A stretch of 62,016 bases of DNA from DTU063 sp001512695 (GTDB taxonomy: Bacteria > Bacillota > Thermosediminibacteria > Thermosediminibacterales > Tepidanaerobacteraceae): NCBI GenBank assembly GCA_049658265.1, contig JBASOM010000067.1, positions 1-62,016 of the forward strand, given 5' to 3'. Under the pieces are notes generated by a model. It saw only the letters and a program-made list of their open reading frames with translations. It did not search any database and had not been told where the DNA came from. Numbering within the stretch: position 1 is the first letter of the stretch; each line of letters starts with the position of its first letter. The position numbers were made by a program, and so were the translations under genes. Of the stretch, positions 58,589 to 62,016 are shown piece after piece.

Positions 58589-60271
58589 TTATATGCCCAG
58601 CATCTCATCAATGGCTTTACCCGCCGGGACCATGGGCATTACATTTTCTTTGGGATCTATTTTTACATCAATTACTGCAGGTGCATGAATGGCCATGGCT
58701 TCTTCTATTGCTTTTGACAGTTGGCTCTTTTCTGAAACGCAGTATCCCTTTACTCCGCAAGCCTCGGCCAGCTTTACGTAGTCCGCATCTACCCCATCCA
58801 TCAGCGAATGGGAGTACCTTTCGCTAAAGAAAAGTTCCTGCCACTGCCTGACCATTCCGAGACTCCGATTGTTAAATATTACTGTTATGACCGGGATGTT
58901 GTACCTGGCGGCAGTTATCAGCTCATGGCAGTTCATCTCGAAGCTGCCATCTCCGGCAATGTTGAACACGGGTTTTTCCGGTCGGCCCAATTTGGCTCCT
59001 AAGGCTGCAGGCAGACCAAAACCCATTGTGCCCAAGCCTCCCGAGGATACAAAGGTCCTCTTTTCTTTGAATTTGTAATACTGTGCCGCCCACATTTGAT
59101 GCTGGCCAACTTCCGTTGCAATTACGGCATCGCCACCTGTTTGACGGCAGATTTCTTCTACTACATATTGTGGTTTTAAACCCTTATCGCAATACTTCAG
59201 GGGATAAGACTTTTTCCAGTCTATTACGGTTTTTAACCACTCATCATGCTGTTTTGATGGCAGTATGCTTAACAATTCCTTTAAGAAATGCTTTACATCA
59301 CCTTTTATGCCTAAATCTATATTAACATTTTTCCCAAGTTCTGCAGGATCTATATCAACATGGATGATTTTGGCTTTCGGCGCAAATCTGGCTACATTTC
59401 CCGTAACCCTGTCATCAAACCTGGCGCCCAATGCCAGCAGCAAATCGCAGTGGGTCACCGCCATATTTGCATAGGCGGTCCCATGCATCCCGAGCATTCC
59501 AAGGCTTAGTGGACTATCTGACGGAAAGCCGGTAATACCCATAAGCGTCGTCGTTACCGGTGCGTTTATCCTCTCTGCAAGCTGCAATAACTCATCACAA
59601 GCATCTGAACTTATTATCCCGCCACCTACATAAATAACCGGCCTTTTTGCCTGCATGATCATTTCTGCGGCTTTCTCGGTCAGATTTCCGAACTTTTTGT
59701 TTGCGTTCAGCTTGGAAGAAAATGTATCGATAAAGCCGTTAAAACCCTTTCTGATCTCATCCTCAATTATTTCCTGCATCATCACGTCTTTAGGCAAATC
59801 CACAAGGACCGGCCCCGGCCTACCGTTTTTGGCTATGAAAAAAGCTTCCTTTACTTTTTTTACGATATCTCTTTTGTCCCGAATAAGAAAATTGTGCTTT
59901 GTAATTGGGAGGGTTACGCCTGTTATGTCTACCTCCTGGAAGGAGTCCCTGCCCAGCAAGTCCAGGGAGACTTGGCCGGTAAATGCCACCATAGGTATCG
60001 AATCCATGTAGGCATTGGCTATTCCCGTAACCAAGTTTGTAGCTCCAGGTCCGGAAGTGCTTAACACAACCCCTACTTTTCCTGAAGTCCTCGCATAACC
60101 GTCGGCTGCATGGGCTGCTCCCTGCTCGTGCACCGTTCTGATATGCCTTATTTTCTTGTTGCTGTACAAAGCATCATATATAGGTAAGGCTGAACCACCG
60201 GGATATCCGAAAATAGTGTCAACACCCAATTCAGTCAATGTTTTTAGTAGTAATTCTGCTCCAGTCATCAT
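58589..60271 (-). CDS. ilvB: Acetolactate synthase large (catalytic) subunit
   Basis: A 560-residue ThDP enzyme joining two pyruvates, or pyruvate and ketobutyrate, in the first step of valine/isoleucine synthesis. It contains DTIFGYPGGSALPIYDAL, TVHEQGAAHAADGYAR (catalytic Glu, about 43-58), GPGATNLVTGIANAY, LALGARFDDRVTGN (about 275), and the ThDP motif IAGDGSFEMNCHELITAARY with downstream NN (about 428-460). The regulatory subunit ilvN is not adjacent: ilvE follows directly. AGAGGTGAA precedes ATGATG. It is the first gene after the T-box. Confidence 0.94.
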   Translation of the reverse strand: MMTGAELLLKTLTELGVDTIFGYPGGSALPIYDALYSNKKIRHIRTVHEQGAAHAADGYARTSGKVGVVLSTSGPGATNLVTGIANAYMDSIPMVAFTGQVSLDLLGRDSFQEVDITGVTLPITKHNFLIRDKRDIVKKVKEAFFIAKNGRPGPVLVDLPKDVMMQEIIEDEIRKGFNGFIDTFSSKLNANKKFGNLTEKAAEMIMQAKRPVIYVGGGIISSDACDELLQLAERINAPVTTTLMGITGFPSDSPLSLGMLGMHGTAYANMAVTHCDLLLALGARFDDRVTGNVARFAPKAKIIHVDIDPAELGKNVNIDLGIKGDVKHFLKELLSILPSKQHDEWLKTVIDWKKSYPLKYCDKGLKPQYVVEEICRQTGGDAVIATEVGQHQMWAAQYYKFKEKRTFVSSGGLGTMGFGLPAALGAKLGRPEKPVFNIAGDGSFEMNCHELITAARYNIPVITVIFNNRSLGMVRQWQELFFSERYSHSLMDGVDADYVKLAEACGVKGYCVSEKSQLSKAIEEAMAIHAPAVIDVKIDPKENVMPMVPAGKAIDEMLGI

Positions 60272-60299
60272 TTCACCTCTTTTTTACAAAATTAATTTT

Positions 60300-60605
60300 A
60301 GGTATAAAAAAAGATTCTTCACCTAACCTTATATAAAGGGGCGAAGAATCTCGCGTTACCACCCTATTTCGTTTATACCTCGCGGTATAAACCTCAGTAG
60401 GTACAGGGCATTCACCCGATACCCGGCCTTTTTAACGGAGGCCAATTTCCACATTGGGATTCCGGCCAGGATTACTACGATTTCACCCTGGCAGCTCCGA
60501 GACGATTTTCGTTGACTTTTTTAAACGTCGGCTTTCACCTGACCCGACTCTCTGTGGTTTAAAAAATGTCACTACTCTTCTCTTCACAGCTTTTCTTAAC
60601 AGCCT
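60300..60605 (-). promoter_or_regulatory. T-box leader controlling ilvB-ilvE
   Basis: On the minus strand the leader shows AGAGAGTCGGGTCAGGTGAAAG (distal stem I, near 60555-60535), a long paired arm TTTTTTAAAC/GTTTAAAAAA, and the T-box AGGGTGGTAACGCGAG (antiterminator bulge, 60352-60367). It ends with a terminator hairpin plus T run. Such leaders bind uncharged tRNA and allow read-through when an amino acid is short. The specifier loop around GAAAATCGTCTCGGAG could read ATC (Ile), but GTC and CTC are also present, so the amino acid is not settled. Confidence 0.9.
60305..60350 (-). terminator. Terminator arm of the T-box leader
   Basis: GATTCTTC (60313-60320) pairs with GAAGAATC (60343-60350), followed on the minus strand by T7. 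It lies 34 bases before the ilvB start. Confidence 0.85.
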
Positions 60606-60626
60606 TTTTAAATTTATTTAGAGTTG

Positions 60627-60655
60627 ATTATATCATTTATTGCATAAACTTACAA
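60627..60655 (-). promoter_or_regulatory. Promoter of the T-box leader and ilvB
   Basis: On the minus strand TTGTAA (60655-60650), 17 bases, TATAAT (60632-60627), placed just before the start of the T-box structure and about 20 bases after the leuB stop. Confidence 0.75.
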
Positions 60656-60675
60656 GAGTTTATTTTGATTTTTTG

Positions 60676-61743
60676 TCAAAGGTATCCTGCAATAACGTCG
60701 CCCATCTCAGATGTAGACACTGTATATTTCGCACCGAGCTGTATATCGGCAGTCCTGTACCCCTCATCGAGAGCTCTTTTTACTGCATTTTTTATGGCTT
60801 CCGCGGCTGCTCTTTCACCGAAAGAATACTCCAGCATCATCGCAGCTGACAGTATGCAAGCTATCGGATTTGCCTTGCCGGTGCCGGCAATGTCCGGCGC
60901 CGAACCGTGTATGGGTTCATACAAAAACGGTTTTGACTCACCTAGGCTTGCCGATGGCAAAATGCCTATAGAACCTGTCAGCACCGACGCCTCATCGCTC
61001 AATATATCCCCAAAGGTGTTTTCCGTCAATATGACATCGAACTGCTTTGGGTTCAAGACCAGCTGCATGGCACAATTGTCTACATACATGTGACTGACCT
61101 TCAGGTCAGGGAAGTCTTTTGCCATTTCGGAAACTATGCTTCTCCAGAGCCTGGAAGTCTCCAAGACATTTGCCTTATCTACAGAGACGAGATTCCCCTT
61201 CCTGTTTCTGGCAATTTCAAAGGCAATTTTGGCTACCCTCTTAATCTGCTCTTCGGTATATTCCATAGTGTCAAATGCCCGTATGGTTTCTTGAGTCTTT
61301 AGCGTCCCTTTTTTTCCAAAATATAGGCCGCCTGTCAATTCCCGAACAATCATTATATCAAGGCTATCGCCCAAAATCTCCCTCTTTACGGGGGAAGCAT
61401 CGATTAATGCACCAAAAAACACAAGCGGCCTTAAATTGGCATAAAGGCCGAGCCTTTTTCTCAGCTTTAAAATTGCCTGCTCCGGCCGCTTTTCCTTGGG
61501 CATATCATCCCATTTTGGACCACCCACGGCTCCGAATAAAACGGCATCACTGCTTATGCAAAGCTCCAGCACCTCTTCACTGATGGGAAGGCCGCAGGCA
61601 TCCAAAGAGGCACCGCCCACCAAGCCTTCCACAAATTCAAATTCGATACCGAAGCGCTTTTCAACCGCCTTTAATACCTTAACCGCTTCGTCGATTATTT
61701 CAGGGCCAATGCCGTCTCCCGGCAGAAGGGCTACTTTGTTCAT
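60676..61743 (-). CDS. leuB: 3-isopropylmalate dehydrogenase
   Basis: Oxidises 3-isopropylmalate in leucine synthesis. The 355-residue isocitrate/isopropylmalate dehydrogenase-type protein has VALLPGDGIGPEIIDEAVKVL in two parts (residues 3-23), LFGAVGGPKWDD (about 72-83), LRKRLGLYANLRPL (the IPMDH-specific loop), VRELTGGLYFG, KANVLETSRLWR (about 193), VDNCAMQLVLNP, TENTFGDILSDEASVLTGS and the NAD loop PIHGSAPDIAGTGKANP (about 274). Its start overlaps the stop of leuD by one base (TAATG). The T-box promoter for ilvB lies right after its stop. Confidence 0.95.
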   Translation of the reverse strand: MNKVALLPGDGIGPEIIDEAVKVLKAVEKRFGIEFEFVEGLVGGASLDACGLPISEEVLELCISSDAVLFGAVGGPKWDDMPKEKRPEQAILKLRKRLGLYANLRPLVFFGALIDASPVKREILGDSLDIMIVRELTGGLYFGKKGTLKTQETIRAFDTMEYTEEQIKRVAKIAFEIARNRKGNLVSVDKANVLETSRLWRSIVSEMAKDFPDLKVSHMYVDNCAMQLVLNPKQFDVILTENTFGDILSDEASVLTGSIGILPSASLGESKPFLYEPIHGSAPDIAGTGKANPIACILSAAMMLEYSFGERAAAEAIKNAVKRALDEGYRTADIQLGAKYTVSTSEMGDVIAGYL

Positions 61744-62016
61744 TATTTACCCACCTTCTTTGCGTAACCTAAAAGGCCTCCGGCGTTGATTATTTCACTT
61801 ATGAATTCGGGAAAGGCCTTAGCCTTATATGTCTTACCCGTTGTCAGGTTAGATATAACACCTTTGTCCGTGTCAATTTCAAGTTCGTCCCCGGCTGATA
61901 CCTCATCTACGCATTCTTCACATTCAAGTATCAGCAAGCCTATGTTGATGGAATTTCTGTAAAATATCCTCGCAAAGGACTTTGCTACTACACAGCTTAC
62001 GCCAGAGGATTTTATG
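61743..62016 (-). CDS. leuD: 3-isopropylmalate dehydratase small subunit, 3' part
   Basis: The frame runs beyond the right edge: from 62015 it reads IKSSGVSCVVAKSFARIFYR then NSINIGLLILECEECVDEVS, which is the conserved swivel-domain part of LeuD (AIKAAGVSCVIAKSFARIFYRN in relatives). It ends IINAGGLLGYAKKVGK. With LeuC, LeuD isomerises isopropylmalate. Only the last 91 residues are inside the window; the start is outside. The TAA overlaps the leuB ATG, so leuD and leuB are coupled. The leuC gene presumably lies beyond the edge. Confidence 0.92.
   Translation of the reverse strand, partial: IKSSGVSCVVAKSFARIFYRNSINIGLLILECEECVDEVSAGDELEIDTDKGVISNLTTGKTYKAKAFPEFISEIINAGGLLGYAKKVGK

Overview
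The window reads as part of the chromosome of an anaerobic, probably spore-forming Bacillota bacterium of the Clostridia type. The evidence is a CotJC-type coat protein fragment at the left edge, strong AGGAGG ribosome binding sites with ATG, GTG and TTG starts, a T-box leader, a Rex repressor, a bacterial PcrB, GatCAB, and an energy metabolism built on Rnf and an electron-bifurcating [FeFe]-hydrogenase. No rRNA, tRNA, CRISPR array, insertion sequence or prophage was seen. Most genes lie on the minus strand. The genus is not determined; any closer name would be a guess.

Region 1 (1-19 kb) is a redox block. The rnfCDGEAB operon encodes the membrane ferredoxin:NAD+ oxidoreductase, and a formate/nitrite channel gene lies upstream of it. 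A ten-gene run from rex to hydA follows. It joins an NAD-linked bifurcating hydrogenase (HydA, HydB, HydC and an HndB-like ferredoxin) to what looks like a sensing module: Rex, a DRTGG plus kinase-like ATPase protein, a group D (HydS-like) [FeFe]-hydrogenase homologue, a second DRTGG protein, a PHP phosphoesterase and a stand-alone HATPase. Next come apbE, whose product would attach FMN to RnfG and RnfD, and a type II NADH dehydrogenase fused to a DoxX domain. Similar operator-like palindromes sit at the rex and NADH dehydrogenase promoters, and a second shared type sits at the rnf and NADH dehydrogenase promoters.

Region 2 (19-33.5 kb) carries a DUF1015 protein, gatCAB, a membrane protein, a helicase-methyltransferase pair, the CCA-adding enzyme, BirA, a secreted protein, an OsmC protein and small unknown proteins. 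GatA lacks the expected catalytic serine, and GatB is altered in its RYFPEPDLP segment.

Region 3 (33.5-50 kb) holds typA, an MBL-fold hydrolase, a calcium-type P-ATPase, a MacAB-like exporter, pcrB, a TIM-barrel isomerase, a methionine gamma-lyase-type enzyme, a dicarboxylate/amino-acid symporter, two methylthioadenosine salvage enzymes and hisS.

Region 4 (50-57.5 kb) is an envelope cluster: a phosphatase-like membrane protein divergent from steA, steB, a family 2 glycosyltransferase, a MraY-like transferase and a DUF3866 protein. It is interrupted by a 467-base gene-free stretch rich in repeats and inverted repeats. Region 5 (57.6-62 kb) is branched-chain amino acid synthesis: leuD (cut by the window edge), leuB, a T-box leader, ilvB and ilvE.

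The observations most worth a second look are the GatA nucleophile loss, the Rex/H2-sensing hydrogenase operon, the structured intergenic region near 55.2-55.6 kb, the missing normal start codon of apbE, and the PLD-helicase plus methyltransferase pair. All names are from reading motifs by eye; no database search was possible.
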